64,000 bases of DNA from Lachnospiraceae bacterium. GTDB taxonomy: Bacteria > Bacillota > Clostridia > Lachnospirales > Lachnospiraceae. How positions within the stretch are numbered: the stretch's first letter is position 1; every line of letters starts with the position of its first letter. Under the pieces are notes generated by a model. That model was not told where the DNA came from, ran no database searches, and was given only the letters and a program-made list of their open reading frames with translations. This document shows, piece after piece, positions 52,685 to 61,728 of this stretch. The DNA is taken from the NCBI GenBank assembly GCA_022763925.1, contig JALERW010000085.1, positions 1-64,000 of the forward strand, read 5' to 3'. A program made the translations under genes and the position numbers.

Positions 52685-53210
52685 TCCGGTATCTTTTCTT
52701 TTTCTTTTTGCAGAGGGGACGAAAAATCGTCTTTCTTCCTGTCCATCCAACGATTCTCGTCAGAATAATTCCTGAAAATATTCCAATGCTGTCAATGGCT
52801 ACGTCCCGCTTACTGGCTCCCCTTCCGGCTACAAACAGCTGATGATATTCATCCAGCGCCGCAAAGCCTACACAAATACTCCCGGCCACCAGCATCAGCC
52901 AAATCCCCCGCATTCCGTAAACATATAACGGAAGCGCAATAGATACCGCAAGAAGAAAATATTCTGTCACGTGTCCGCATTTGCGGATCAGAAAGTGAAA
53001 ACGATCCGCATAATGTTCAATCTCCGCCTGGCTCAGATCCAGGTCAGCGACCCGGTCCACGGTCTCCACCACCTTTACGCTCACCTTATAGGTAAAGGCA
53101 GACGAGCTGGCCCCATCCTCCGCAGAAAAGCTGTATATCACTACCATCATGCAGAGCGCCGGCAGAAACGACAGCGGCTTCAGCATGGATCTTAAAAACG
53201 TACGAATCAT
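52671..53210 (-). CDS. VanZ-family membrane protein
   Basis: 179 aa with four membrane helices and the VanZ core: SFSAEDG, RKCGHVTEYFLLA and AALDEYHQLFVAGRGASKRDVAIDSIG. Family members affect glycopeptide susceptibility or membrane integrity, but no van gene is nearby. ATG at 53210 follows GAGGTGTGATTACC. The gene is divergent from the YARHG lipoprotein. Confidence 0.85.
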   Translation of the reverse strand: MIRTFLRSMLKPLSFLPALCMMVVIYSFSAEDGASSSAFTYKVSVKVVETVDRVADLDLSQAEIEHYADRFHFLIRKCGHVTEYFLLAVSIALPLYVYGMRGIWLMLVAGSICVGFAALDEYHQLFVAGRGASKRDVAIDSIGIFSGIILTRIVGWTGRKTIFRPLCKKKKKRYRNAGA

Positions 53211-53378
53211 GGTAATCACACCTCATTTATTCGGTTTATTTGCCTATTATGACACAGACGCCGCCTTCAAACAAGTCGAAAAGCTTTAAATTTTATGAAG
53301 AAAACCTTAAATATGCGTCCTTCCTGTGGCAGAATCCTCTGTACCCTGATAAAATTGTTCCAAAAGGGGGCATCTGCT

Positions 53379-54773
53379 ATGAAATCCATATTCCAAAAAT
53401 GTGTTCTTTTACTTTCCGTGAGTCTGATATGTGCTTGTCTGATCTCCTGCGGCGCATCTTCCTCAACGGAGAAAGATCTGTCATCGCAAACGCAGGAGAA
53501 AGCCCCGGTATCCCAAACACCGGAGGAAGACCGCCGGCTTCTGCTTTCCGAAAAAGCCCGTATGCTCTGCGGTTCCTATTTTCTGAAGGGAGAGGCCGCT
53601 CTGCGGATGCAGATTTCCCCGGGGAATGCAGACGATCCGAATATGCTTTCCGTCTCTTTGGAGGACGCGCTTACAGAAGCTTATCAGACATTTTCTCTTT
53701 CATGTACCGACGACACTGACTGCTGGGCTCTGATTTCCCCGGAAGCAGCAAACGCCAAAAACGCGCTCTGCCTTGCTGCCGCAGACAGGAACGCATCATC
53801 CCTTATCCTGAAGGAGGTATCATCTGACGGATCCGATGGTGATGTATACTTTTCCACAGACGCTTTTCTCATGCCGGATGCTTTTACCCGGCCGCTGAAC
53901 AGCGCAGATCTCTTCTTTCTTGACAAGGAACAGCTCTCTCTGATCCGAAATCAGTTTTACGCCGCACACGGACGGATTTTTGCAAGCGAAAAGCTGAAAA
54001 GCCATTTTGAAAGCCAGCCATGGTATGAAGGCCGTTATGCACCGGATAACTTCCCGGAAGAGCATCTCAATACACTGGAAAAACGCAATATCCGTTTTCT
54101 GAAGCAGGCAGAGGAGGCCTTTGATCCGCAGGTATATGAGCAAAATCTGAAAGCCTGGCAGGAGCTGCCAAAGGCGCCCTACCTTCCCATCCTTTCTGAC
54201 ATGCAAAAAACAGATCGCATAGAAATTCAGGTTTCGATTCCCTGCTTTGCAGCTTCGGTCCGTGATATGGGGATTTACTACCAGGCAGAAGGGGAAATCG
54301 CCCTGCCGGTCACCCTTGACCGAAACGATTACCTTGCTCTGACAGCAGGCCAGGAGCTCTCTGTGAAAACGGACGAACTCACCGGTGAAACCATTACCCT
54401 CAAATGTACCGGAAAAGCCGGCGACGATACCCCATGCTTTGTCTTTCTCCACGATGGCTTTGAAGAAGAGGTTCAGCTTCGTTACCACGCAGATACGGAT
54501 TCCTATACGCTCTGGTTTGCCAGCGACGACACCATCTTCTGCACCGTTTACAAAGGACCGGTCTATGTCCTGAAGGGAGCATGCGAGGAATATTATTTTC
54601 ATTTCTTCCAGTATGAAGCCTCTGAAGAAGAATCCCCTCACCTGTACCGGGAAATGGACTTTACAGACACAGCTGCAGAAGAACCCGAGCCATTGGGCGA
54701 CTGCTATTTTGGAAACCGTCCGGTATTCGATGAAAAGGGATATTTAAAAGCCCTGTATTACTTCGGAGATTAA
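53379..54773 (+). CDS. YARHG-domain lipoprotein
   Basis: 464 aa. A lipoprotein signal ends in LISC; a Ser/Thr/Glu linker follows. The YARHG domain lies at about 190-245 (LSLIRNQFYAAHGRIF, WYEG), here with YAAHG instead of YARHG. The C-terminal 200 residues form a beta-rich region with no known family. The function of YARHG domains outside the membrane is unknown. Start behind AGGGGGCATCTGCT. Confidence 0.8.
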   Translation: MKSIFQKCVLLLSVSLICACLISCGASSSTEKDLSSQTQEKAPVSQTPEEDRRLLLSEKARMLCGSYFLKGEAALRMQISPGNADDPNMLSVSLEDALTEAYQTFSLSCTDDTDCWALISPEAANAKNALCLAAADRNASSLILKEVSSDGSDGDVYFSTDAFLMPDAFTRPLNSADLFFLDKEQLSLIRNQFYAAHGRIFASEKLKSHFESQPWYEGRYAPDNFPEEHLNTLEKRNIRFLKQAEEAFDPQVYEQNLKAWQELPKAPYLPILSDMQKTDRIEIQVSIPCFAASVRDMGIYYQAEGEIALPVTLDRNDYLALTAGQELSVKTDELTGETITLKCTGKAGDDTPCFVFLHDGFEEEVQLRYHADTDSYTLWFASDDTIFCTVYKGPVYVLKGACEEYYFHFFQYEASEEESPHLYREMDFTDTAAEEPEPLGDCYFGNRPVFDEKGYLKALYYFGD

Positions 54774-54810
54774 ACCTTGAGTCGGAAGAAGAAAACCGCG
54801 ATAAAACTAT

Positions 54811-54839
54811 TTGCTTTCTTCTTCCGTTCATGCTATACT
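54811..54839 (+). promoter_or_regulatory. Promoter of degV
   Basis: TTGCTT (54811-54816) and TATACT (54834-54839) are 17 bases apart, with TGC before the -10. The -35 lies inside the second arm of a GGAAGAAGAAA/TTTCTTCTTCC inverted repeat (54784-54825). Confidence 0.55.
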
Positions 54840-54907
54840 CAATATGTTTTTCATAATATTTTTATATTCAAAATATTTTAAAATCAAATAAATAGGAGGA
54901 ACCCATT

Positions 54908-55777
54908 TTGAGAGATTATTGTATCACCACCGATTCCAACTCTGATATACCGCAGGATTACGCAGAAGCCTTCCACACCACCATCATTCCCCAATACTAT
55001 TCGTTCGGAGATACTGTATATGGGGATGAACGGCAAATGCCTCCCGAAAAATTCTATGAGCGTATGAAAAACGGCGCACTTCCTCAATCGCAGGCATGCA
55101 ATCCCGCAGTCATCGAAAGCCGCTTCCGCTCTCTTCTGGATCAGGGAATGGATATCATCCACATCTCCTTCTCCTCGGCATTAAGCGGCAGCTACAACAA
55201 TGTATGCATGGTGGCAGGCGAGTTGTCCGAGCAATATCCAGGAGCCAAAATCACCGTTATTGATTCTCTTAACGTTTCTCTCGGAGAAACTCTCATGGTC
55301 CTCCGCGCCAATTTTCTGAAAAAGGGCGGCTATCCTTACGAAAAAACAGTCGAAGCTCTTGAAGAATTCAAAAAGCATATTCATGTACAGTTTACAGTCA
55401 ACGACCTGTTCCACCTGCAAAGAGGCGGGCGGGTAAGCAAAACAGTTGCCGTAGTGGGAAGCGCCCTGAACCTGAAGCCCTTCCTCTATGTAACTGCCGA
55501 AGGCGGCCTTGCCTCTGCCGGCACAGTAAGAGGAAGAAAGAAATCACTCCGCGCCCTGATTGACCGTATGAAGGAGACACTGGAGGCAAAACCGGATGTC
55601 TCCATGCCCGTAGGCATCGTACACGGCAACTGTCCGGACGATGCTGCTTTCATAGCCGACATAATTAAGGAAGAGCTTGGTTTTACCGACATCATCATCA
55701 ACGAAATCAGTCCGAGCATCGGCACCCATGCAGGCCCGGGAGCCATTGGCATCATCTATTATGGGCAGGTGAAATAA
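54908..55777 (+). CDS. DegV-family fatty-acid-binding protein
   Basis: 289 aa. The family start ITTDSNSDIPQDYAEAF, the ISFSSALSGSYNN lipid headgroup segment and the RGGRVSKT motif are present. These proteins bind fatty acids and, in some Firmicutes, hand them to the FakA kinase; FakA is not encoded here. The start is TTG at 54908 behind AGGAGGAACCCAT. Confidence 0.9.
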   Translation: MRDYCITTDSNSDIPQDYAEAFHTTIIPQYYSFGDTVYGDERQMPPEKFYERMKNGALPQSQACNPAVIESRFRSLLDQGMDIIHISFSSALSGSYNNVCMVAGELSEQYPGAKITVIDSLNVSLGETLMVLRANFLKKGGYPYEKTVEALEEFKKHIHVQFTVNDLFHLQRGGRVSKTVAVVGSALNLKPFLYVTAEGGLASAGTVRGRKKSLRALIDRMKETLEAKPDVSMPVGIVHGNCPDDAAFIADIIKEELGFTDIIINEISPSIGTHAGPGAIGIIYYGQVK

Positions 55778-55789
55778 ACACCTGCCCAT
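55764..55789. other. Hairpin between convergent degV and prfA
   Basis: GGGCAGGTG and CACCTGCCC are perfect arms; the first arm overlaps the end of degV and includes its stop region. Neither strand has a good T-run, so termination is uncertain. Confidence 0.5.
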
Positions 55790-55796
55790 CTGCTGT

Positions 55797-56870
55797 CTAC
55801 TGCTCATTCATCTTTGCCAGCTTCGCCGCCTGATCAGCGGCTATGCAGGCGTCAATAATCTCCTGAATATCTCCGTCCATAATCTTATCCAGTTTGTAAA
55901 GTGTCAGCCCGATCCGATGATCCGTCACACGCCCCTGGGGAAAATTATAAGTACGGATTTTTTCTGAACGGTCTCCGGTTCCGATCTGGCTTCTTCTTGC
56001 CTCGGCCTCCGCATCGTGAGCCTTCTGACATTCTATATCATACAGCTTTGCACGCAGAAGAGCAAATGCCTTTGCCTTATTCTGAAGCTGAGATTTCTCC
56101 GTCTGGCTGTACACCACAATGCCGGTGGGATAATGTGTCAGACGAACTGCCGAATCCGTTGTGTTGACGCACTGTCCGCCGTTTCCGGAAGCACGCATAA
56201 CATCAATGCGGATATCCTTTTCATCAATCTGAACGTCCACTTCCTCTGCCTCAGGCATCACCGCAACCGAAGCCGTGGAGGTGTGAATCCGTCCGCCGGA
56301 TTCCGTTTCAGGCACACGCTGCACCCGATGCACACCGCTTTCGTATTTCAGCACGGAATAAGCCCCCTGCCCGGTCACCATAAAGTTCACGGATTTCATT
56401 CCGCCGATTCCGGTCTCATCCACTTCCATCGTCTCTACCTTCCAGCGCCGGCTTTCCGCATAATGTACATACATCCGGTATAATTCCGCAGCAAACAGCG
56501 CTGCTTCTTCTCCGCCGGCACCTGCCCGGATTTCCACAATAACATTTTTGTCATCATTGGGATCCTTCGGGAGAAGCAGAATTTTCAGTTCCCGCTCCAG
56601 CTCCTCTATCCGCTTCCTGGATTCGGAAAGTTCCTCCTTCAGCAGCTCCCGCATCTCCTCATCCGACTCAGATTCCAGCATCTCCAGACTGTCTTCCACC
56701 GTCTGCTTACAGCTTTTATATTCCTTATAAGCATCCACCAGCGGCTGCAGATCGCTCTGCTCCTTCATCAGTTTCCGAAAACGGTTCTGATCCTCCGTGA
56801 CATTCGGCGCATTCAGCTCACTCATGATTTCCTCAAACCGGATCAGAAGATCCTCCAATTTGTCAAACAT
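55797..56870 (-). CDS. prfA: Peptide chain release factor 1
   Basis: 357 aa. The universal GGQ is in [16 protein letters not shown], with the methylated Gln, and [15 protein letters not shown] is the domain 2 signature. It reads UAA and UAG stop codons and releases the peptide. ATG at 56870 follows AGGAGGAAATGAT, which is written inside the last codons of prmC. Confidence 0.93.
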   Translation of the reverse strand: MFDKLEDLLIRFEEIMSELNAPNVTEDQNRFRKLMKEQSDLQPLVDAYKEYKSCKQTVEDSLEMLESESDEEMRELLKEELSESRKRIEELERELKILLLPKDPNDDKNVIVEIRAGAGGEEAALFAAELYRMYVHYAESRRWKVETMEVDETGIGGMKSVNFMVTGQGAYSVLKYESGVHRVQRVPETESGGRIHTSTASVAVMPEAEEVDVQIDEKDIRIDVMRASGNGGQCVNTTDSAVRLTHYPTGIVVYSQTEKSQLQNKAKAFALLRAKLYDIECQKAHDAEAEARRSQIGTGDRSEKIRTYNFPQGRVTDHRIGLTLYKLDKIMDGDIQEIIDACIAADQAAKLAKMNEQ

Positions 56871-56871
56871 A

Positions 56872-57708
56872 TCATTTCCTCCTGTTTTTCCCCACCACGA
56901 CTCTGTCAAGTCCTGACAGGTCCTGAATTACCTCTGTTTCCCTGAAACCTTCAAGCTCCATCAGACTGCATACTGCCTCCGCCTGATCACATCCGATCTC
57001 AAGGCAGAGCCATCCGTCTTCTTCCAGACAGCTTCCGGACTGCCTGACAATCTCACGGTAAAAATACAATCCGTCTGCGGTTCCGTCCAGTGCCAGCCTC
57101 GGTTCGTAATCCCGCACCTCCGGCATCAGCCCTTCTATTTCCTCCGTCGCAATATACGGCGGATTAGACACAATCATGTCAAAGCTTCCATGTATCTTTT
57201 CAAAAAGATTACTCTCTGTAAATTCTGCCGTCACGCTGTTTCTTTGGGCATTTTTCCTGGCTACAGACAGGGCATCGGCAGAAATATCCGCACCGGTTCC
57301 GGTACATTTTTCCCCATAATAGAGAAGGCTGATCAGAATACAGCCGGATCCAGTACACATATCCAGCACTCTGCTTCCGGCCTTCAGCCTTTTCAGACAG
57401 GCTTCCACCAGAATTTCCGTGTCCTGACGCGGGATCAGCACCGCGGGGGTCACCGCAAAGTCCAGCCCCATAAAAGCCTGGCTCCCGGTAATATACTGCA
57501 GGGGAATCCTTAAGCACCGCTTCCCGATCAGAGAAAAATAGGCTTCCCTGTCTGTCTCTGCTGCCTCTTCCTCCATATGGAGATAATACCAGGTCCGGTC
57601 CACATGCTTTACCCAGGAAAAAAGCAGCCATGCATCCTGGACATATTCTTCAATTCCCGCACGCTTCAGATGTTCCGCACCTGTATCCAGCATTTCTCTA
57701 TTCTTCAT
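56872..57708 (-). CDS. prmC: Release factor glutamine methyltransferase
   Basis: 278 aa. The NPPY motif in [14 protein letters not shown] and the SAM site [11 protein letters not shown] are typical. It methylates the Gln of the GGQ loop of the release factors. It sits directly before prfA, its substrate. The ATG at 57708 is preferred to a GTG three codons earlier; both overlap the end of yqhQ. Confidence 0.92.
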   Translation of the reverse strand: MKNREMLDTGAEHLKRAGIEEYVQDAWLLFSWVKHVDRTWYYLHMEEEAAETDREAYFSLIGKRCLRIPLQYITGSQAFMGLDFAVTPAVLIPRQDTEILVEACLKRLKAGSRVLDMCTGSGCILISLLYYGEKCTGTGADISADALSVARKNAQRNSVTAEFTESNLFEKIHGSFDMIVSNPPYIATEEIEGLMPEVRDYEPRLALDGTADGLYFYREIVRQSGSCLEEDGWLCLEIGCDQAEAVCSLMELEGFRETEVIQDLSGLDRVVVGKNRRK

Positions 57709-58657
57709 TTTTATCACTCACGCCGCAGTCCTTCGGGTCCGCTCCCGTCAGAAATTTTTTCCAGTCAAACACAGCCTCAACTGCTGCGATGGCTACTTCA
57801 ATCATATCATCATCCGGCTCCCTGGTCGTCAGTTTCTGAAGCCACAGGCCCGGCCTGCTCAGCGCAGTAACAATGGGATTCTCGCTTCGCCCGGCCAGGC
57901 GGATAAATTCATAGGATACACCCGCAATGACCGGAATCAGGAGCAGACGCACCACGATCCGTAAAACCGGAGATTCCACACGGATAAACAGGAAGAAAAT
58001 AATCGTGATCACCATAACGATCAAAAGAAAGCTTGTCCCGCAGCGCTTATGCTGCCTCGAGCTTTTTCTCACATTTTCCACCGTCAGCTCCATCTCGTGC
58101 TCAATACAGTTAATACATTTATGTTCTGCCCCGTGATACTGAAACACCCTCTGAATATCCTCCATTCTGGATATCAGCAGAATATACCCGAGAAAAATCG
58201 CAAGACGCAGAATCCCCTCCATAACAGCAACCAGCCAGTAGGAATCCGTCACCTTCCTCAGGCAGTCTGCCAGGAAATAAGGAAGCATCATGAAAATCAA
58301 TACCGCAAGCACGATCGACAGCGCCACCGTACCGCCCATCATCAGCTTTTCTTTCTTCTCATCCTTTTCCTGATCCTCTCTGCTTTTCTTTGCCTTTTTT
58401 TCTTCCTCTTCTTCCTCGTAAAAGCCGGCAGAATATGTCAGGGTCGTCATTCCCACAACCAGCGAATCTATAAAGTTAAAAACTCCCCTGACAAAGGGGA
58501 TCCGGGTCAGTTTTTCATTTTTGATAAAGCTTTTGTAATCCTCGACTTTCACATCGATCTCTTTGTTTGGCTTGCGGACTCCGACAGAATACCTGTCCCT
58601 GTTCCGCATCATAATTCCCTCGATTACCGCCTGTCCTCCGATACCGGAATTTCTCAT
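57698..58657 (-). CDS. yqhQ: DUF1385/YqhQ family membrane protein
   Basis: 319 aa. The start GIGGQAVIEGIMMRN is the family signature, and three to four membrane helices lie at about 110-235, with the AEHKCINCIEH segment between. The YqhQ-PrmC-PrfA order is common in clostridia. The function is unknown; it overlaps prmC by 11 bases. Confidence 0.88.
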   Translation of the reverse strand: MRNSGIGGQAVIEGIMMRNRDRYSVGVRKPNKEIDVKVEDYKSFIKNEKLTRIPFVRGVFNFIDSLVVGMTTLTYSAGFYEEEEEEKKAKKSREDQEKDEKKEKLMMGGTVALSIVLAVLIFMMLPYFLADCLRKVTDSYWLVAVMEGILRLAIFLGYILLISRMEDIQRVFQYHGAEHKCINCIEHEMELTVENVRKSSRQHKRCGTSFLLIVMVITIIFFLFIRVESPVLRIVVRLLLIPVIAGVSYEFIRLAGRSENPIVTALSRPGLWLQKLTTREPDDDMIEVAIAAVEAVFDWKKFLTGADPKDCGVSDKNEE

Positions 58658-58723
58658 TCTTATACCTTTCTCCTTCGGACCTGCGCATGCAAATGCACCG
58701 CTCTGTCCGGTAAATTTAAAAAT

Positions 58724-58749
58724 AGGTTGAGATTATGCAACCTCAACCT
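58724..58749 (-). terminator. Terminator of rpmE
   Basis: On the minus strand AGGTTGAG and CTCAACCT pair around a 10-base loop and are followed by ATTTTTAAATTT. Confidence 0.85.
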
Positions 58750-58766
58750 TATCTTTACAAGCTATC

Positions 58767-58973
58767 CTATTTAGCACCCATTCCATATTTCTTATTGAAC
58801 TTATCAATACGACCGCGGGCTGCAGCAGCTTTCTGCTGGCCGGTATAGAACGAATGGCACTTGGAACAGATTTCTACGTGAATATCCTTCTTGGTAGATC
58901 CTGTTACGAATGTGTTACCACAGTTGCAGGTAACGGTTGCCTGGTAATACGCCGGATGGATTCCTTCTCTCAT
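58767..58973 (-). CDS. rpmE: Ribosomal protein L31 (zinc-binding form)
   Basis: 68 aa. Starts [10 protein letters not shown] and carries the zinc cysteines C-x-C (VTCNCGN) and C-x-x-C ([12 protein letters not shown]). ATG at 58973 follows AGAGGTGAAAATC; the GTG inside the ribosome site is rejected. Confidence 0.95.
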   Translation of the reverse strand: MREGIHPAYYQATVTCNCGNTFVTGSTKKDIHVEICSKCHSFYTGQQKAAAARGRIDKFNKKYGMGAK

Positions 58974-59144
58974 GATTTTCACCTCTCATTAAATTATTGT
59001 GTGAACTCCTGCCCTTCAGACTTCATCTGTCTTAAAGGACGTGTTTTCCGGCCAATACCGCTCTGATGTTGCCGCGGTAAGATATCCCGGACGATCCCTG
59101 CAAGTCCCTGCAGTTCCCTGTCGAAGCTCACAGCATTCAACAGC
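58974..59144 (-). promoter_or_regulatory. rpmE 5' leader, possible L31 autoregulatory RNA
   Basis: About 170 bases separate the promoter from the L31 start codon, with GC-rich short stems (for example ACCGC near GCGGT). L31 leaders that bind the protein are known in Firmicutes; the structure here was not matched to that family with certainty. Confidence 0.35.
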
Positions 59145-59150
59145 TTATAC

Positions 59151-59179
59151 ATTGTAACATGGCGCAGGCGAAAATGCAA
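59151..59179 (-). promoter_or_regulatory. Sigma-A promoter of rpmE
   Basis: On the minus strand TTGCAT (59174-59179) and TACAAT (59151-59156) are 17 bases apart, just past the stop of the upstream gene. Confidence 0.7.
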
Positions 59180-59182
59180 GTA

Positions 59183-59878
59183 CTATCCGCATAAATTCTG
59201 CCGCTCTTTGCCCTCTTCTTTTTCAAACATCAGCACAAATACGAGCAGAAGCGGTATGCAGCATACCAGCGCAGCTCTTCCTCCCCAGGAATCTGCACAC
59301 ACCACCCCCAGAATCGCTCCTATGATAAAGAATCCGATGATGCCAAAATATTCCAGAGCCTTCTTTCCGGAAACCCGATCCTTCTCTGCCAGCCAGTAAT
59401 AGACATGCTCCATCCCGCTTCGCAGATTTCCGGTACACATGGTAGTGGCATATGGATTCCCCCGTACCTTTCGAAAGGTTTCCACCTGCATGGAACAGAT
59501 AAATGCGACAGACGAATTGGCTACAATATCCAGCTCTCCCTGGGGGATAAATGCCACGGCTGCAACGATGAGTATCTCTGCCAGAATGACAATCTGCCGC
59601 CAGTGAAAGCCCGACTCCTCCCGGTTCTTATGCATCGCCTTGATCTGCTCGGCCGCCAGTATGCCCAGCGCATAAGAAGTAATGGGCACCAGATAATACA
59701 GCACCTTATGAAAATTCCCCTGTGCAAGATTCAATCCGAGAAGGACGATATTTCCGGTCTCAGCAGTTGCAAACACCTTCCCTCTTGCCACATAGCTGTA
59801 TGCATCCAGGAATCCGCCTGCGATCACAAGCAGAATTCCCAGAAGAAAAGACTCTGATTTCTGCTCTTTCCTGTTCAT
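59183..59878 (-). CDS. DUF1275/YoaK family membrane protein
   Basis: 231 aa with six membrane helices. The start LLVIAGGFLDAYSYVARGKVFA and ETGNIVLLGLNLA match the YoaK/DUF1275 signature, and TTMCTGNLRSG is the internal repeat of the GN motif. The function is unknown. It lies 50 bases after rho. Confidence 0.87.
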   Translation of the reverse strand: MNRKEQKSESFLLGILLVIAGGFLDAYSYVARGKVFATAETGNIVLLGLNLAQGNFHKVLYYLVPITSYALGILAAEQIKAMHKNREESGFHWRQIVILAEILIVAAVAFIPQGELDIVANSSVAFICSMQVETFRKVRGNPYATTMCTGNLRSGMEHVYYWLAEKDRVSGKKALEYFGIIGFFIIGAILGVVCADSWGGRAALVCCIPLLLVFVLMFEKEEGKERQNLCG

Positions 59879-59928
59879 GTTCCCGCCTCTCCATTCTTTC
59901 CCTGTCTTTCTTTAAAACAGTCCATCTT

Positions 59929-61467
59929 CTAAATCAGCCTGGTCTTTTTCACCATCTGAATAAATTCCTGATTATTCCTCGTCCGCGCGAACAGATTCAG
60001 AATGCTTTCCACCGCTTCATCCTGCTTCATGCCGTTCATGGCCTTGCGCATAATATCAACGGCTTCCTGTTCCTCCTTATCCAGAAGCAGATCCTCCCGT
60101 CTGGTTCCCGATTTTGCAATATCGATAGCAGGAAATACCCGTTTTTCCGACAGCTTCCGGTCCAGAACCAGCTCCATATTGCCGGTACCCTTGAATTCCT
60201 CGAATACCACATCATCCATCTTGCTTCCGGTTTCCACAAGAGCAGTCGCAAGGATCGTCAGGCTTCCGCCCTGACGCATATTTCTTGCCGCCCCGAAAAA
60301 GCGCTTCGGCATATGAAGTGCGGCAGGATCCAGTCCGCCGGACAGTGTTCTTCCGCTGGGCGGAACCGTCAGATTATAAGCCCTGGCCAGCCTGGTAATA
60401 CTGTCCAGAAGAATGATCACATCCCGCTTATGCTCTACCAGGCGCTTGGCCCGCTCAATGACCATCTCGGACACCCGTTTATGATGCTCCGGAAGCTCAT
60501 CAAAGGTAGAATAAATCACCTCAACATTCTTTCCCTGGATGGCTTCCCGAATATCCGTCACTTCCTCCGGCCGCTCATCAATCAGCAGAATGATCAGGTG
60601 CATCTCCGGATTGTTGACAAGCACCGACTTGGCAATATCTTTCAGGAGTGTGGTTTTGCCTGCCTTCGGCTGAGACACGATCATTCCCCTCTGTCCTTTT
60701 CCGATAGGCGCGATCAGATCTGTGATACGCATGGCAACACTGCTCTGATTTCGTTCCAGGCGAATGCGCTCATTGGGAAAAATCGGTGTCATATCCTCGA
60801 AGCTGCATCTTCTGGAGGCCTCATAGGGAGGCAATTCATTGACACTCTTCAGATAAAGAAGGGCGCTGAATTTTTCTCCCTGGGTCCGGATTCTGGTGTT
60901 TCCCAGAAGCATATCCCCGGTCTTCAGATTAAACTTCCGTATCTGAGAAGGGGATACATAGACGTCATTTTCTCCCGGCATAAAATTTTCGCACCGGATA
61001 AAGCCATAGCCATCCGGCATAACCTCCAGGATACCGTTAGCCGTGATCCCACTGTCCAGATCACTTTCCATCAGACCGATCGGTTTCTCTTCGGCCTCCG
61101 TCTGGGGACGCTCCGTATTCCGTTCCGCACTTCTTTCTGTATTCCGTTCCGTATTCCGTTCCGTATTTCTTCCGTGATACCGTCCCTGTCCGGAAGAGAC
61201 GGCTCCTCCTCCTGCAGTGCGCTCCCGCTCCGGTGCCGGATGCTCATGCTCTTTACCGTTCTCCGCTCCGGTACGCTCTGCCGGCTTCTTTTCCTGAAGG
61301 TTTTTCCTTTTCAGCGCTTCTTTGCGCTCCTGCTCTTCCTTCTCATCCAATGCCAGCATCGCCTCGACCACTTCACTCTTCTTCATGGCCGACACATGCT
61401 TCATCCCGCGCGCTTTTGCCAGCTCTTTCAGTATTCCTACTGACAATGATTCGTATTTTTCCTTCAT
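59929..61467 (-). CDS. rho: Transcription termination factor Rho, with an Arg/Glu/Thr repeat insertion
   Basis: 512 aa, longer than E. coli Rho (419). The Rho_N helical domain is at 1-45. A low-complexity insertion follows, containing NTER repeats ([20 protein letters not shown] at about 110-129). Then come the RNA-binding domain (about 145-215), Walker [11 protein letters not shown], the Q-loop and [11 protein letters not shown]. It ends transcription at Rho-dependent sites. Start behind AAAGGAAATATAT. The repeat unit is coded by a 15-base-like tandem repeat near 61105-61165. Confidence 0.94.
   Translation of the reverse strand: MKEKYESLSVGILKELAKARGMKHVSAMKKSEVVEAMLALDEKEEQERKEALKRKNLQEKKPAERTGAENGKEHEHPAPERERTAGGGAVSSGQGRYHGRNTERNTERNTERSAERNTERPQTEAEEKPIGLMESDLDSGITANGILEVMPDGYGFIRCENFMPGENDVYVSPSQIRKFNLKTGDMLLGNTRIRTQGEKFSALLYLKSVNELPPYEASRRCSFEDMTPIFPNERIRLERNQSSVAMRITDLIAPIGKGQRGMIVSQPKAGKTTLLKDIAKSVLVNNPEMHLIILLIDERPEEVTDIREAIQGKNVEVIYSTFDELPEHHKRVSEMVIERAKRLVEHKRDVIILLDSITRLARAYNLTVPPSGRTLSGGLDPAALHMPKRFFGAARNMRQGGSLTILATALVETGSKMDDVVFEEFKGTGNMELVLDRKLSEKRVFPAIDIAKSGTRREDLLLDKEEQEAVDIMRKAMNGMKQDEAVESILNLFARTRNNQEFIQMVKKTRLI
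61105..61172 (-). repeat. Short tandem repeat within rho encoding NTER units
   Basis: CGTTCCGTATTC-like units of about 12 bases repeat five times on the plus strand (CGTTCCGTATTCCGTTCCGT...), each giving AsnThrGluArg on the coding strand, with one Ser-Ala variant. Such a repeat could change copy number without breaking the frame. Confidence 0.75.
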
Positions 61468-61596
61468 ATATATTTCCTTTCAATCTATGTGATTCAGTTA
61501 TCTGACAGGCATCATTCTTCTACCTGATCCATTCATTTATCATGTTTTATAAACCATGGGAATCTTGTCTGAAATGACATGAACAATCATTTTAAA

Positions 61597-61625
61597 ATTA
61601 TACTATACTTTCATTTTTCCGTCAA
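61597..61625 (-). promoter_or_regulatory. Sigma-A promoter of rho
   Basis: On the minus strand TTGACG (61620-61625) and TATAAT (61597-61602) are 17 bases apart. The leader before rho is about 130 bases, as often seen for Rho autoregulation. Confidence 0.7.
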
Positions 61626-61641
61626 TCATCAGAAATATCGG

Positions 61642-61670
61642 TTGTAATCCTTTCAATTACCCTTTATAAT
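61642..61670 (+). promoter_or_regulatory. Sigma-A promoter of the malic enzyme operon
   Basis: TTGTAA (61642-61647) and TATAAT (61665-61670) are 17 bases apart, divergent from and close to the rho promoter. Confidence 0.7.
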
Positions 61671-61728
61671 AAGTAACGAAATTGTGAAGAAAAATCCCCT
61701 ATCAAATCAAGGACTGGAGGAATTACAA

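Noticed and set aside
52671..53210. Vancomycin resistance cluster (VanZ with VanH-like dehydrogenases)
   Set aside because: VanA/VanX-type genes are absent, and the VanH-like enzymes are 14 kb or more away and fit fermentative D-lactate dehydrogenases.
61105..61172. CRISPR-like repeats
   Set aside because: Units are 12 bases without spacers and lie in frame inside rho.
59722..61443. 573-codon plus-strand open frame opposite rho
   Set aside because: It is the antisense shadow of rho; no ribosome site, low-complexity His/Arg-rich product. The same holds for the long frames opposite hisC (49086-50561), D-LDH/ctpA (37875-39299) and the FAD genes (3802-4707).
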